A DNA stretch of 64,000 nucleotides from SYOC01 sp964441775 (GTDB taxonomy: Bacteria > Desulfobacterota > Binatia > Bin18). The stretch's first letter is position 1; each line of letters begins with the position of its first letter. Below the pieces are notes generated by a model. That model did no database searches and was not told the origin of the DNA. It saw only the letters and a program-made list of their open reading frames with translations. This document shows positions 49,042-57,629 of the stretch, in pieces. Made by a program: the position numbers and the translations under genes. The stretch covers positions 27,480 through 91,479 of the forward strand of contig CAYTVL010000018.1 in assembly GCA_964441775.1 (NCBI GenBank), written 5' to 3'.

Positions 49042-49103
49042 CGGTGGGTTTCCTCCTTTTCCCACCGGATCGTCAGCGGGGGGTGTTCTCCCCCACCCTC
49101 CGC
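49042..49103 (+). terminator. Two consecutive hairpins after the TetR gene
   Basis: First hairpin: CGGTGGG / CCCACCG (49042-49067, 12-nt loop), directly after the TetR stop. Second: GCGGGGGGTG / CACCCTCCGC (49076-49103, one G-U pair, 8-nt loop). Neither has a clear U-tract. They may end the TetR message or form a structured leader of the CobW gene. Confidence 0.45.
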
Positions 49104-49143
49104 TCACCTTTATTCCCCACGCTGTCTGACATATCCTTTTGTT

Positions 49144-50136
49144 ATGTCCGACGTGAACAATCGTACCGACGACAAAGAACGGCTGGTTTTTTCGGACTCT
49201 CAGCGTATTCCTGTGCATCTGATTTCGGGATTCCTGGGCAGTGGAAAAACCACCTTGCTACAACATCTCCTCAATCACTGCCTCACTCGCGGACTGAAGC
49301 CCGCCATCATGATGAACGAATATGGCGAGGTGAATATCGACGGCGCATTGCTGCGCGGACAAGGCTATGCCGTTCGAGAAATGACAAACGGCTGCATTTG
49401 CTGCACGATTGGCGGCACGTTGGGGCTGGTGTTGCAAGAAGTGGCCAGTCTGAAACCTGATGTGATCTTCATTGAGGCCACCGGCTTGGCTGATCCCGTT
49501 GAACTCATCGACCAAATCACCAAAGAAGAGGTGTTGCCCCTCGTCCGTTTGGCCTCGCTGATTGCGGTGCTCGATCCCCTCAATTTCGCCCGCCTCGCTG
49601 AAGAGTTGCACTCCGGCATCCGTCAACAAACGGAATTGGCGGATGTCGTGCTCATTAATAAAAGGGACAAAGCAGACCACGCCATTCTCAAAGCTATTGC
49701 TGATCAAGTCCGAGCGCTGAACCCTCGTGCGACACTTCTCATGACCCAACACAGCGCGACGAACTACGATCAACTCCTCGACAAAAAAGGAGAAGTGTCT
49801 CCGCCTTCCTTTGCTCATCGGCAGGCGCCCGTACACGATCACTTTCACACGCTAACGGTCCTCTTCGAAGCCCCGCTCGCGCGCGAACGCTTTGAAACCC
49901 TGATGCGCGCATTGCCTTCCACCATCTGGCGGGCGAAAGGTTTCGTGCGTTTCGCAGATTCCGATGAACAGTGGATGTTTCAATCCGTGCTCGGAGATTT
50001 CGCGATCGAATGGATTGATCTCCTTCCCGAACCGCCGGAACACGTAGTATTCATCGGAAAAGGGTTTGACCGCTCAGCGCTCCGTCACGCGCTGCTGAGC
50101 TGCGCGGCGGATTCACCTGGAAGAGAAGAGAGCTAG
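49144..50136 (+). CDS. CobW/COG0523 family GTP-binding metallochaperone
   Basis: A 330-residue G3E GTPase. Walker A is GFLGSGKTT (residues 29-37), the metal-binding CxCC motif is C84-I-C86-C87 (TNGCICCTIGG), ATGLADP is the G3 region, and the base-specificity motif is NKRD (172-175). The C-terminal CobW_C domain starts near residue 230 (HTLTVLFEAPLARERFETLM). COG0523 proteins deliver metals such as zinc, cobalt or nickel to target enzymes. The client is not evident here. The start at 49144 suits the family better than an upstream ATG inside the hairpin region. Confidence 0.92.
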   Translation: MSDVNNRTDDKERLVFSDSQRIPVHLISGFLGSGKTTLLQHLLNHCLTRGLKPAIMMNEYGEVNIDGALLRGQGYAVREMTNGCICCTIGGTLGLVLQEVASLKPDVIFIEATGLADPVELIDQITKEEVLPLVRLASLIAVLDPLNFARLAEELHSGIRQQTELADVVLINKRDKADHAILKAIADQVRALNPRATLLMTQHSATNYDQLLDKKGEVSPPSFAHRQAPVHDHFHTLTVLFEAPLARERFETLMRALPSTIWRAKGFVRFADSDEQWMFQSVLGDFAIEWIDLLPEPPEHVVFIGKGFDRSALRHALLSCAADSPGREES

Positions 50137-50227
50137 GCAAAAAAAGGGTTTCTTTTCTTCTTTCCTCTTTTTTCCTTTTCTGCGTCCCGTTTCTTGCTTT
50201 TCCTTTCCGGACCGAAGTACATTTCTG

Positions 50228-50256
50228 TTGTATTCGTGATGGGAATTTGCTACTGT
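50228..50256 (+). promoter_or_regulatory. Possible promoter of the RRM leader
   Basis: TTGTAT (50228-50233), 17-bp spacer, TACTGT (50251-50256) with a TG two bases upstream (extended -10 type). It would start a leader of about 120 nt that contains the hairpin at 50320-50359. Confidence 0.35.
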
Positions 50257-50319
50257 CCCGGCAAGTAGTCGCTATCTGGATCGTACCGGTCGTTGGAGTG
50301 AGTTGGTTCGAGAGTGATC

Positions 50320-50359
50320 AGGCCCCTGGAACCCGCTCATGGGTTAGTGGGGCCTTTTG
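50320..50359 (+). promoter_or_regulatory. Nested leader hairpin with U-rich tail (attenuator-like)
   Basis: AGGCCCC (50320-50326) pairs with GGGGCCT (50349-50355), and inside this AACCC (50330-50334) pairs with GGGTT (50341-50345). The stem is followed by TTTGCTTTTG. It ends about 28 bp before the RRM start codon, so it could terminate or attenuate transcription in the leader, or be the 3' end of a small RNA. Confidence 0.6.
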
Positions 50360-50386
50360 CTTTTGTACACTCCACGGAGGTGGGTA

Positions 50387-50728
50387 ATGGCAATGAAACT
50401 TTTTGTTGGGAACCTCCCGTTCAGCACTTCAGACGCCGACTTGAAAGCGTTGTTCGGTCAAGTCGGCGAAGTGGCTTCGGCAAACGTTATCATGGACAAA
50501 TTCACTGGACGATCCCGGGGCTTCGGATTTGTAGAAATGGACAACAATGACGAAGCGCAAGCCGCTATCGAGCGGTTCAATGGCTTTGAGATGCAAGGGC
50601 GCCCACTCACCGTTAATCAAGCGAAGCCGCAAGAGCCGCGTGCGGGGGGCGGCCGTCCGGCTGGAGGGGGCAGAGGCGGGTTTCGTGGAGGAGACCGCGA
50701 CCGAGGAGACCGCGAGCGGCGATGGTAA
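50387..50728 (+). CDS. RRM-type RNA-binding protein (single domain, Gly/Arg tail)
   Basis: A 113-residue protein. An RNA-recognition motif fills residues 1-82: RNP2 is LFVGNL and RNP1 is RGFGFVEM, both with intact aromatics. A short RGG-like tail follows (GRGGFRGGDRDRGDRERRW). It resembles bacterial and cyanobacterial Rbp proteins, some induced by cold. It probably binds mRNA in the cytoplasm. ACGGAGG lies before ATG 50387. The leader contains an attenuator-like hairpin, and a two-RRM paralogue follows 163 bp downstream. Confidence 0.95.
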   Translation: MAMKLFVGNLPFSTSDADLKALFGQVGEVASANVIMDKFTGRSRGFGFVEMDNNDEAQAAIERFNGFEMQGRPLTVNQAKPQEPRAGGGRPAGGGRGGFRGGDRDRGDRERRW

Positions 50729-50775
50729 AATTGGCTTGTCGATTCATTACCTGGTCGCCAGGATGTATTAACGTA

Positions 50776-50798
50776 TTGCGCTGGAGCACAGCGCAATC
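50776..50798 (+). repeat. Intergenic hairpin between the two RRM genes
   Basis: A perfect 9-bp stem (ATTGCGCTG / CAGCGCAAT) with a 5-nt loop. There is no U-tract, so it is more likely an mRNA-stability or regulatory element than a terminator. Confidence 0.45.
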
Positions 50799-50891
50799 AA
50801 CTGCTTGAAAAAGTAGCGGTAGGCGACGAACGTTTTGGAAAAATTCTGGACGTTTCCAAAAACGTTGGCCCTGCTGCAAGGAGAGATTTCA

Positions 50892-51551
50892 TTGAGCGTA
50901 AGACTGTACGTTGGGAATTTACCGCCACGTCTCTGCTATCCAGAACTTGAAGATCTGTTTACTCCCTTTGGGGCCCTCGTCTCCGCTGAGCTGATGACTG
51001 ATCCTACCACCGGGCGTTCTCGTGGATTTGCTTTTGTTGAAATGGAATCAAACGACGCGGCTCGTACCGCGATCACCACGTTGAATGGGTCAGTTCTCGA
51101 TGGACAAACCTTGACCGTCAACGAGGCAGGAGCTGGACGAGATCTCGGCGGAGCGCCGCGGCGGAGCGCGGAGAGGCCCGTATTCTCTCGTCCCAGTGGC
51201 GATCGTCCCGCGTCATCCCCCAGCCCAGGAAGACCTCCTATGGGCAATGGAGGCGGCGTACGCTTGTTTGTGGGCAATCTGCCCTATAACGCGAATCCGG
51301 CGGATTTGGAAAAGCTCTTCGCCCAAGCAGGGAAAGTCATTTCCGTCAACATCGTCACTGATCGGGCTACAGGTCAGTCAAAGGGATTTGCTTTTATTGA
51401 CATGGGCTCAAAGGACGAAGCGACCGCCGCCATTCAACAGTTTGATGGACGCGAGGGGCTCGGACGTATTCTCAAAGTCAACGAAGCGCGCCCACCAGAG
51501 CGGCATGGAGGAGGTCCGCGCTCGTTTGATCGCCGTCCGATGGGGCGTTAG
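50892..51551 (+). CDS. Two-RRM RNA-binding protein
   Basis: A 219-residue protein with two RNA-recognition motifs. The first has RLYVGNLPPRL and RGFAFVEM, the second LFVGNLPYNAN and KGFAFIDM. A proline/serine-rich linker (RPVFSRPSGDRPASSPSPGR) joins them. I place the start at TTG 50892, giving SVRLYVGNL at once as in the paralogue and with AAGGAGAG 7 nt upstream. An ATG 19 codons earlier has no such site. Tandem RRMs usually raise RNA specificity. It is convergent with the DUF1015 gene. Confidence 0.93.
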   Translation: MSVRLYVGNLPPRLCYPELEDLFTPFGALVSAELMTDPTTGRSRGFAFVEMESNDAARTAITTLNGSVLDGQTLTVNEAGAGRDLGGAPRRSAERPVFSRPSGDRPASSPSPGRPPMGNGGGVRLFVGNLPYNANPADLEKLFAQAGKVISVNIVTDRATGQSKGFAFIDMGSKDEATAAIQQFDGREGLGRILKVNEARPPERHGGGPRSFDRRPMGR

Positions 51552-51569
51552 TCGCTGTCGCTTTTTCTT

Positions 51570-52838
51570 TTATAGTTTGTAGAAAACCATCCCCGTCAGC
51601 AATTTGGGGAAAAAGTAGGTGGATTTTTGCGGCATGGTTTCGCCGCGCTGACACACGTCGGCCACTTGTTGAAATGTCGTCGGATTCAAGAGAAACGCTG
51701 CTTGACACTCGTGCTCCGCAACACGTCGCAGCGCTTCTTCCTCGTCCACCGTGTACGCCAATTTTTGCTTCTGCACGTCCGGCGGCAATCCTAAGAACCG
51801 TTGGAGCAGGACATCATGGAGCACGGTCACGTCCAACGCGCGCAGCGGCATGGACAAGGCGAGTCCTTGCGTGATGCGGTCGTCAAAAGACAAAATCCAA
51901 TAGTGCGGGGAACCGGCAATGGCGCAGCCAATGCGCCGTTCGCTCCCCGGCGCTCGTAAGGCCGCAAAGAACGCTGACACGTCTGGCAAAGCAAAACGCG
52001 CCAGACGGAACTCACGCTGCAACACCAGGCGGAGATGTTCGACGTTAGGGAGCATCACGTTTTGCAGCAGCCGATGCGTAGGAAGAATCGCTAGGCCCTC
52101 GTCTTGGGCATTCGTCAGAAACGCAAGGACATATTGGAATGGCGCTTCTTTGTTCGTGTCTCCTTGAGCAACACGTTCGTTACGATACCGCAGCGCGGTT
52201 TCATAGCGATGATGACCATCCGCGATAATCAACGGCTCCTGTTCTAAGCGAGCCGCGACTTCAGCAATAAGCCTGGGGTCCGTCACGCGCCAAAGTTTAT
52301 GAACGGTATCCGAGTCGTCCCTCACCTCTACGAGTGGCGGCGAAGCTAAAGCGGAGGCCAGTGTTTGCTCCAGCGACCACCCGGCTTGGGAGTACAAACA
52401 GAAAATAGAACTCAAATGAGTCTGGCAGGCCTGGAGCAAGGCAAGTCGGTCGGCTTTCGCATGCTCAAACGTGCGCTCGTGTGGGCGAATTTTTCCGGAA
52501 GAAAATTCTTCGATTCGTAAAGCAGTAAATATCCCGGTCCTGCGTCGAGGCTTGCCGTCTTTCAGAGTAAATTCTTGGGTATAAAAATAGAGTGCAGGCT
52601 CTTCATCTTGTACGAGCGCCCCTTGCGCCAGCCACGCTGCGAGAGTTTTTGCGGCGACATTGTATCGCTCAGGATCACGATTGAGGTCCAGGTGAATGGC
52701 ATTATATGGGCTGCGGAGGTGGAGCAGCGTTTGCTGTTCAGTGGAGATCACGTCGTAGGGAGGAGACACCACCTGCTGGAGGTCGCCTACGATCGCCGGG
52801 TTATAACGCAGAGCGCGAAACGGTTGAATTTTTGCCAT
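51570..52838 (-). CDS. DUF1015 family protein
   Basis: A 422-residue DUF1015 protein. IQPFRALRYNPAIVGDLQQV, VSPPYDVIS, SGKIRPHERTFEHAKADRLA and the central IADGHHRYETALRYRNERV are diagnostic, and a C-terminal VQKQKLAYTVDEEEALRRV follows. It is a widespread, single-copy, putative HTH- or kinase-associated family of unknown role. Conserved Asp-Gly-His-His suggests a catalytic or nucleotide site. It has its own start region just upstream of 52838, divergent from nothing nearby; purD lies 161 bp further. Confidence 0.92.
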   Translation of the reverse strand: MAKIQPFRALRYNPAIVGDLQQVVSPPYDVISTEQQTLLHLRSPYNAIHLDLNRDPERYNVAAKTLAAWLAQGALVQDEEPALYFYTQEFTLKDGKPRRRTGIFTALRIEEFSSGKIRPHERTFEHAKADRLALLQACQTHLSSIFCLYSQAGWSLEQTLASALASPPLVEVRDDSDTVHKLWRVTDPRLIAEVAARLEQEPLIIADGHHRYETALRYRNERVAQGDTNKEAPFQYVLAFLTNAQDEGLAILPTHRLLQNVMLPNVEHLRLVLQREFRLARFALPDVSAFFAALRAPGSERRIGCAIAGSPHYWILSFDDRITQGLALSMPLRALDVTVLHDVLLQRFLGLPPDVQKQKLAYTVDEEEALRRVAEHECQAAFLLNPTTFQQVADVCQRGETMPQKSTYFFPKLLTGMVFYKL

Positions 52839-52999
52839 AGTAAAAAACTTTACGAAGCAAAGTCGTTATTAGAGGTCTTTCGTTAGGGCTCGACTTCGCA
52901 GTGAAGGGTTGCGTGTTGCGTGATCCATGTGAGCTGTTGCATCAGCTCTTAGTGTAGCGAAAAAAGAAGAGCGAAGACAAGGAACGCATTCCTGAGGAG

Positions 53000-54277
53000 T
53001 TATTTGGCGTGAATCAGCGCTCGTCGGCCAATATCATGACGATACTGCATACCAGACCAAGAAATATGTTCCACGGCCCGATACGCTTCGGCGATGGCAG
53101 CCCTGATATCAGCTCCCATGGAAGTTACGCCCAACACCCTGCCGCCTTTAGTAACGACAGCCCCATTGGCGTTTGCCGTTCCAGCGTGGAACACCATGCC
53201 GTTTTGCCAAGTGCGGAGCGAGTCCAGCCCGATAATGGGAGCGCCAGTGTCATAAGCGCCAGGGTAGCCGCTCGCAGCCAGCACTATGCACACCGCAGGC
53301 CGCGCATCCCAAGAAAGCGACACAGAAGCGAGCCGTTCATCGATCACCGCTTCCATCACGTCAACTAAATCGGATTGCAACCGCAGCATCAACGGTTGGC
53401 ATTCTGGGTCACCGAAGCGGACATTAAACTCCAGCACTTTAATCTGCTCTTGTTTGATCATCAGCCCGGCATACAGGATGCCTTTGTAGACAATGCCGCG
53501 CTGCCGGAGCCCATTGACCACCGGAGACATCACCTCTTGCACGATGCGCTGAGTGAGCGCCTCAGTCACGATCGGCGCAGGAGAATACGCGCCCATGCCG
53601 CCGGTATTGGGACCGCGATCGTCGTCAAAAATGCGTTTATGATCTTGCGCCGAAGCCAGAGGCAGGACGGTTGTCCCGTCGGTAAAAGCCAAGAACGACG
53701 CCTCTTCACCTTGGAGGAATTCTTCAACGACGATGGTGTTTCCTGCTTCTCCAAAGACATGTTCACTCAGGATTTGCCGCGAGGCATCCAGCGCTTCCTT
53801 GATCGTCGCGCAGACGAACACGCCTTTTCCTGCCGCTAGCCCATCCGCCTTCACCACAATGGGCGCGCCCATTGTGTGAATGTAACGACGCGCCGCTTCG
53901 AGATTGGTGAACGTTGCAAAAGCGGCAGTGGGCACGCCCTGTTGTTGCATTAGTTCTTTGGCGAACGCTTTGCTGCCTTCAAGTTGCGCCGCCCGTTGGT
54001 TAGGGCCAAACACGCGCAAGCCCTGTGCTGCAAATGCATCGACTAACCCGAGACTAAGCGGCAGCTCCGGCCCTACCACTGTCAGATCGATCTGCTGTTG
54101 TTGGGCAAATTGCAGAAGCCCGACTATATTGTCTGGCGCCAATACTACCAGCTCCGCCAGTTCACCAATCCCCGCATTGCCTGGGGCGCAGTAAATGTGC
54201 GAGACGTGCGGGTTCTGGCGGATTTTCCACACCAACGCATGTTCGCGTCCACCACTGCCGATGACGAAAACTTTCAT
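53000..54277 (-). CDS. purD: Phosphoribosylamine-glycine ligase
   Basis: A 425-residue ATP-grasp enzyme of purine synthesis that joins phosphoribosylamine and glycine. MKVFVIGSGGREHALVWKIR, ELPLSLGLVDAFAAQGLRVF, APIVVKADGLAAGKGVFVC and DRGPNTGGMGAYSPAP are the PurD landmarks. It follows purH closely. A GTG at 54295 touches the purH stop, but ATG 54277 is the family start and is preferred. It is likely co-transcribed with purH, giving steps 2 and 9-10 of the pathway from one message. Confidence 0.97.
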   Translation of the reverse strand: MKVFVIGSGGREHALVWKIRQNPHVSHIYCAPGNAGIGELAELVVLAPDNIVGLLQFAQQQQIDLTVVGPELPLSLGLVDAFAAQGLRVFGPNQRAAQLEGSKAFAKELMQQQGVPTAAFATFTNLEAARRYIHTMGAPIVVKADGLAAGKGVFVCATIKEALDASRQILSEHVFGEAGNTIVVEEFLQGEEASFLAFTDGTTVLPLASAQDHKRIFDDDRGPNTGGMGAYSPAPIVTEALTQRIVQEVMSPVVNGLRQRGIVYKGILYAGLMIKQEQIKVLEFNVRFGDPECQPLMLRLQSDLVDVMEAVIDERLASVSLSWDARPAVCIVLAASGYPGAYDTGAPIIGLDSLRTWQNGMVFHAGTANANGAVVTKGGRVLGVTSMGADIRAAIAEAYRAVEHISWSGMQYRHDIGRRALIHAK

Positions 54278-54294
54278 AATGTCAACTCTCGCCA

Positions 54295-55884
54295 CTAATG
54301 CCGGAAATGCCGCATACCGGTCACAATCATGGCCATGCCATGCTCATCAGCGGCGGCGATGACTTCTTTATCTCGTAAACTACCGCCCGGCTGAATCACC
54401 GCCGTCGCGCCGGCGCGAGCCGCCACATCAAGTCCATCACGGAAAGGGAAGAAGGCGTCAGAGCCCACGACAGTTCCCTGCGTATTCAGCCCCAAGTCAC
54501 GCGCACGCATGACAGCGAGCTTGGCTGAATCTACCCGGCTCATCTGCCCGGCTCCCACGCCGATCACTTGATCGCTCTTGGCCAAGACAATCGCGTTCGA
54601 TTTCACATGCTTGCACACGCGCCAAGCGAAATCTAACGCGCGATACTCATCCGCCGTGGGCTTGCGTTGCGTCACCACCTGGCGCTCTTCCACTTTCACT
54701 TTTCCCAAGTCGCGGTCCTGTAACAACATGCCGCCGACTACATACTTGGTTTCGTACTTAACAGGAATGGACTGGGCAACGGCAGGAATCTCCATCAAGC
54801 GAATGTTGAGTAGCCGCTTTGAAGAAGCCAGTATATCCAACGCCGCAGGAGAAAAACCCGGGGCCAGTAAAATTTCGATGAACCCTTCTTTATAAAGTTC
54901 AAGAATTTCTTGCGCCGTTTCCGCATCCACTTCACGATTGAGGCCGACAATCCCTCCAAAGATCGACACCGGGTCGCACGCCCGCGCCTTGCGGAAAGCA
55001 TCGGCCAAAGAGTGCGTAGACGTCGCTACCCCGCAGGGGTTCGTATGTTTAATGGCGACGGCGGTGATTTCGTGAAACTCTTTGAGCAGCTCCAATGCGG
55101 CATTGGCGTCTACAATGTTATTGAAGGAGAGTTCCTTGCCTTGGATTTGGCGTGCGTTGGCAATGCAGGGCTCGGTGATGACCCGCTGCCGATAGAAAGC
55201 GCCGCTTTGGTGCGGGTTCTCACCGTACCGCAGGTCTTGCGCTTTCACGTAATTAAGATGCAGGGTTTCGCCAAACGATTGCCGTTGTTGACTGGCATCG
55301 AGACTACCCAAGTAGTCGGCAATCGCCGCATCATAGCGAGCAGTCAGTTGAAAGGCTTTCTTAGCGAGCCCAAATTTTTGCTCGGCGGACAACGCTCCAT
55401 TACCGCGCAAGGCTTCTAAGACAGAAGGATAATCCTCAGGATCAACAACAACTCCGACATCAGCGTGATTCTTTGCCGCTGCGCGCAAAAGCGCAGGTCC
55501 GCCGATGTCGATATTCTCGACCGCATCGGCAAAAGTGCAGTCCGGTTTCGCCACAGTTTGCTCAAAGGGATAGAGATTCACCACCACGAGATCAATCGGT
55601 TTAAGGCCGTGCGCCATCATCGTTTGCTGATGCGCTGAGTCATTACGGCGATGCAAAATCCCCGCATGGATCTTGGGGTGCAGCGTTTTCACCCGTCCAT
55701 CGAGCATTTCCGGGAAGCCGGTAAAATCTTCGACTGGAACGACCGCAACACCAGCTTCAAGGAGAGACTTGGCGGTTCCACCAGTGGAGAGGATTTCGAT
55801 CCCGAGCGCCGCGAGGCCACGAGCAAATTCAATGATTCCACGCTTATCGCTCACACTGATGAGCGCGCGGTTGACTTTCGGCAT
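54295..55884 (-). CDS. purH: Bifunctional AICAR formyltransferase/IMP cyclohydrolase
   Basis: A 529-residue enzyme catalysing the last two steps of IMP synthesis. The N-terminal cyclohydrolase part has RALISVSDKRGIIEFARGLA, LSTGGTAKSLLEAG and GRVKTLHPKIHAG. The C-terminal formyltransferase part has AIKHTNPCGVATS, SIFGGIVGLNREVD and SDAFFPFRDGLDVAARAG, and it ends GMRHFRH. Length is normal. AAGGAG precedes ATG 55884, so the 11 codons upstream in frame are excluded. It is divergent from thiS over a 120-bp promoter region. Confidence 0.98.
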   Translation of the reverse strand: MPKVNRALISVSDKRGIIEFARGLAALGIEILSTGGTAKSLLEAGVAVVPVEDFTGFPEMLDGRVKTLHPKIHAGILHRRNDSAHQQTMMAHGLKPIDLVVVNLYPFEQTVAKPDCTFADAVENIDIGGPALLRAAAKNHADVGVVVDPEDYPSVLEALRGNGALSAEQKFGLAKKAFQLTARYDAAIADYLGSLDASQQRQSFGETLHLNYVKAQDLRYGENPHQSGAFYRQRVITEPCIANARQIQGKELSFNNIVDANAALELLKEFHEITAVAIKHTNPCGVATSTHSLADAFRKARACDPVSIFGGIVGLNREVDAETAQEILELYKEGFIEILLAPGFSPAALDILASSKRLLNIRLMEIPAVAQSIPVKYETKYVVGGMLLQDRDLGKVKVEERQVVTQRKPTADEYRALDFAWRVCKHVKSNAIVLAKSDQVIGVGAGQMSRVDSAKLAVMRARDLGLNTQGTVVGSDAFFPFRDGLDVAARAGATAVIQPGGSLRDKEVIAAADEHGMAMIVTGMRHFRH

Positions 55885-56004
55885 GGTGAACTCCTTGGGA
55901 ATCGTCTGTAGAGGCAATGTTCATGCGTACTGTAGCGGAGAGGAGGACATACCAAAAGGCTCCCGGGTTGTAAAGGGAAATGTGTCGGACTATGGTAGGA
56001 TCCG

Positions 56005-56205
56005 ATGATGGTGAGACTCAATGGAGAAACGCGAGAGTGCCGCGAAGGGATGACCCTGGCGGATTTGGTGGCCGAGCTTGGTCTCGGGGCGAAACGCATT
56101 GCTGTTGAGAGGAACCGAGATATCGTTCCCCGCGAGGAATACGCGAGTTGTCGTTTGCACACAGGCGACGAAATCGAGATTGTCCACTTTGTCGGCGGGG
56201 GATGA
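56005..56205 (+). CDS. thiS: Thiamine sulfur-carrier protein ThiS
   Basis: A 66-residue ubiquitin-like protein ending in the Gly-Gly needed for thiocarboxylate formation (IEIVHFVGGG). RLNGETRECREGMTLADLVA and GAKRIAVERNRDIVPREEY are typical. It carries sulfur to ThiG for the thiazole ring of thiamine. ATGs at 56005 and 56008 are both possible. It leads thiG (17 bp) and thiE (9 bp further) in one operon; thiF, thiO and thiC are not in the window. Confidence 0.95.
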   Translation: MMVRLNGETRECREGMTLADLVAELGLGAKRIAVERNRDIVPREEYASCRLHTGDEIEIVHFVGGG

Positions 56206-56222
56206 GGCAAGACGAGGAACCT

Positions 56223-56996
56223 ATGAAAGATCCCTTTGTACTCGCAGGCAAAGAGTACCAGTCCCGACTGATCGTTGGCACCGGCAAATATAAAGATTTC
56301 GAGGAAAATAAACGCGCGGTCGAAGCGTCCGGCGCGGAAATCGTTACGGTCGCTGTGCGTCGCGTCAACATTACCGACCCCAATAAAGAGAATTTGCTCG
56401 ACTATATCGACCCCAAGAAGTACACCATTCTGCCCAACACTGCTGGGTGTTACACGGCAGAAGACGCCGTGCGCACCTGTCGTCTTGCGCGTGCGGCGGG
56501 AGTTGGTAATATAGTCAAGCTCGAAGTGATCGGTGACGAGAAAACTCTTTTCCCCGACATTCCCGCGACCTTAGAAGCCGCCAAAATTCTGGTGAACGAA
56601 GGTTTTCTTGTCTTACCCTATGTACTCGACGATCCGATCTCGTGCAAAAAGCTCGAAGACATCGGTTGCGCTGCCGTGATGCCGTTGGCGGCTCCGATTG
56701 GCTCGGGGCTAGGCATCCGCAATCCTTACAATCTGCGCATCATTCTTGAGCAAAGCCGCGTGCCAGTGATTGTCGACGCCGGTGTCGGGACGGCTTCCGA
56801 TGCCGCCGTTGCGCTAGAGATGGGTTGTGACGCCGTACTGATGAACACCGCGATTGCTGGAGCCAAAGATCCAGTCTTGATGGCCGAAGCCATGAAGCTC
56901 GGCGTCGAAGCGGGCCGCAAAGCCTTTCTGGCGGGCCGCATGCCGAAGAAACTATACGCTACTGCCTCCAGCCCGATGGACGGAAGGATTGAGTAG
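56223..56996 (+). CDS. thiG: Thiazole synthase
   Basis: A 257-residue TIM-barrel enzyme that makes the thiamine thiazole phosphate from DXP, dehydroglycine and ThiS thiocarboxylate. FVLAGKEYQSRLIVGTGKYK, ILPNTAGCYTAEDAVRTCRL, VIVDAGVGTASDAAVALEMG and DAVLMNTAIAGAKDPV are conserved ThiG blocks. ATG 56223 follows a GAGGAAC site. Length is as usual for the family. It is co-transcribed with thiS and thiE. Confidence 0.97.
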   Translation: MKDPFVLAGKEYQSRLIVGTGKYKDFEENKRAVEASGAEIVTVAVRRVNITDPNKENLLDYIDPKKYTILPNTAGCYTAEDAVRTCRLARAAGVGNIVKLEVIGDEKTLFPDIPATLEAAKILVNEGFLVLPYVLDDPISCKKLEDIGCAAVMPLAAPIGSGLGIRNPYNLRIILEQSRVPVIVDAGVGTASDAAVALEMGCDAVLMNTAIAGAKDPVLMAEAMKLGVEAGRKAFLAGRMPKKLYATASSPMDGRIE

Positions 56997-57005
56997 GCTG
57001 AGCCC

Positions 57006-57629
57006 TTGGTCGACTTCCGCCTGTACTTTGTCACCGACCGCACTCAAACCGCTGATCGTCCTCTCGTTGAGGTCGTGCACGCTGCGCTTGACGGCGGCGT
57101 GCGCGCCGTGCAACTGCGAGAGAAAGACCTCGAAGGTGACGAGCTGTACCGGCTCGCATCAGAGTTGCGGGAACTCACTGCTTGTTACACTGCCCGTTTA
57201 CTCATTAACGATCGCATTGATGTAGCGCTTGCAGTCGATGCAGATGGTGTACATCTCGGACAGACCTCATTTCCTGTAGAGACTGCCCGTCGACTCCTTG
57301 GTCCGGAGAAACTGATCGGTGTCTCGACCCACTCTACCGCCGAGATTCAAGCCGCGACCGGAGCCGATTTTTTACTTTTTGGACCAGTCTATTTCACGCC
57401 CTCGAAAGCGGTGTACGGGGAGCCCCAAGGGGTGGAGCGACTCCGGTGTGCCGTGCAACAGAGCCCCGTTCCCATCATTGCCATTGGCGGCGTGAAAGCC
57501 GCACAGATTGCAGAAGTGTTAAGCACTGGCGCTCACGGCATTGGCGTGATTACGGCCATCAGCGCCGCGCCCGACCCAGCCCAGGCAGCGCACGAGTTGC
57601 TCGCGCGACTCTCCTCAGAGGCTGTCTGA
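57006..57629 (+). CDS. thiE: Thiamine-phosphate synthase
   Basis: A 207-residue TIM-barrel enzyme that couples HMP-PP and thiazole phosphate to thiamine phosphate. FRLYFVTDRTQTADRPLVEV, GVRAVQLREKDLEGDELYRL, INDRIDVALAVDADGVHLGQ and DFLLFGPVYFTPSKAVYGEP are diagnostic. It starts with TTG, 9 bp after thiG. The last codons and the stop (at 57627-57629) lie in GAGGCTGTCTGAG, which looks like the terminal repeat of the IS5-like element that follows. The native C-terminus may therefore have been replaced by a few IS-encoded residues. Confidence 0.93.
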   Translation: MVDFRLYFVTDRTQTADRPLVEVVHAALDGGVRAVQLREKDLEGDELYRLASELRELTACYTARLLINDRIDVALAVDADGVHLGQTSFPVETARRLLGPEKLIGVSTHSTAEIQAATGADFLLFGPVYFTPSKAVYGEPQGVERLRCAVQQSPVPIIAIGGVKAAQIAEVLSTGAHGIGVITAISAAPDPAQAAHELLARLSSEAV

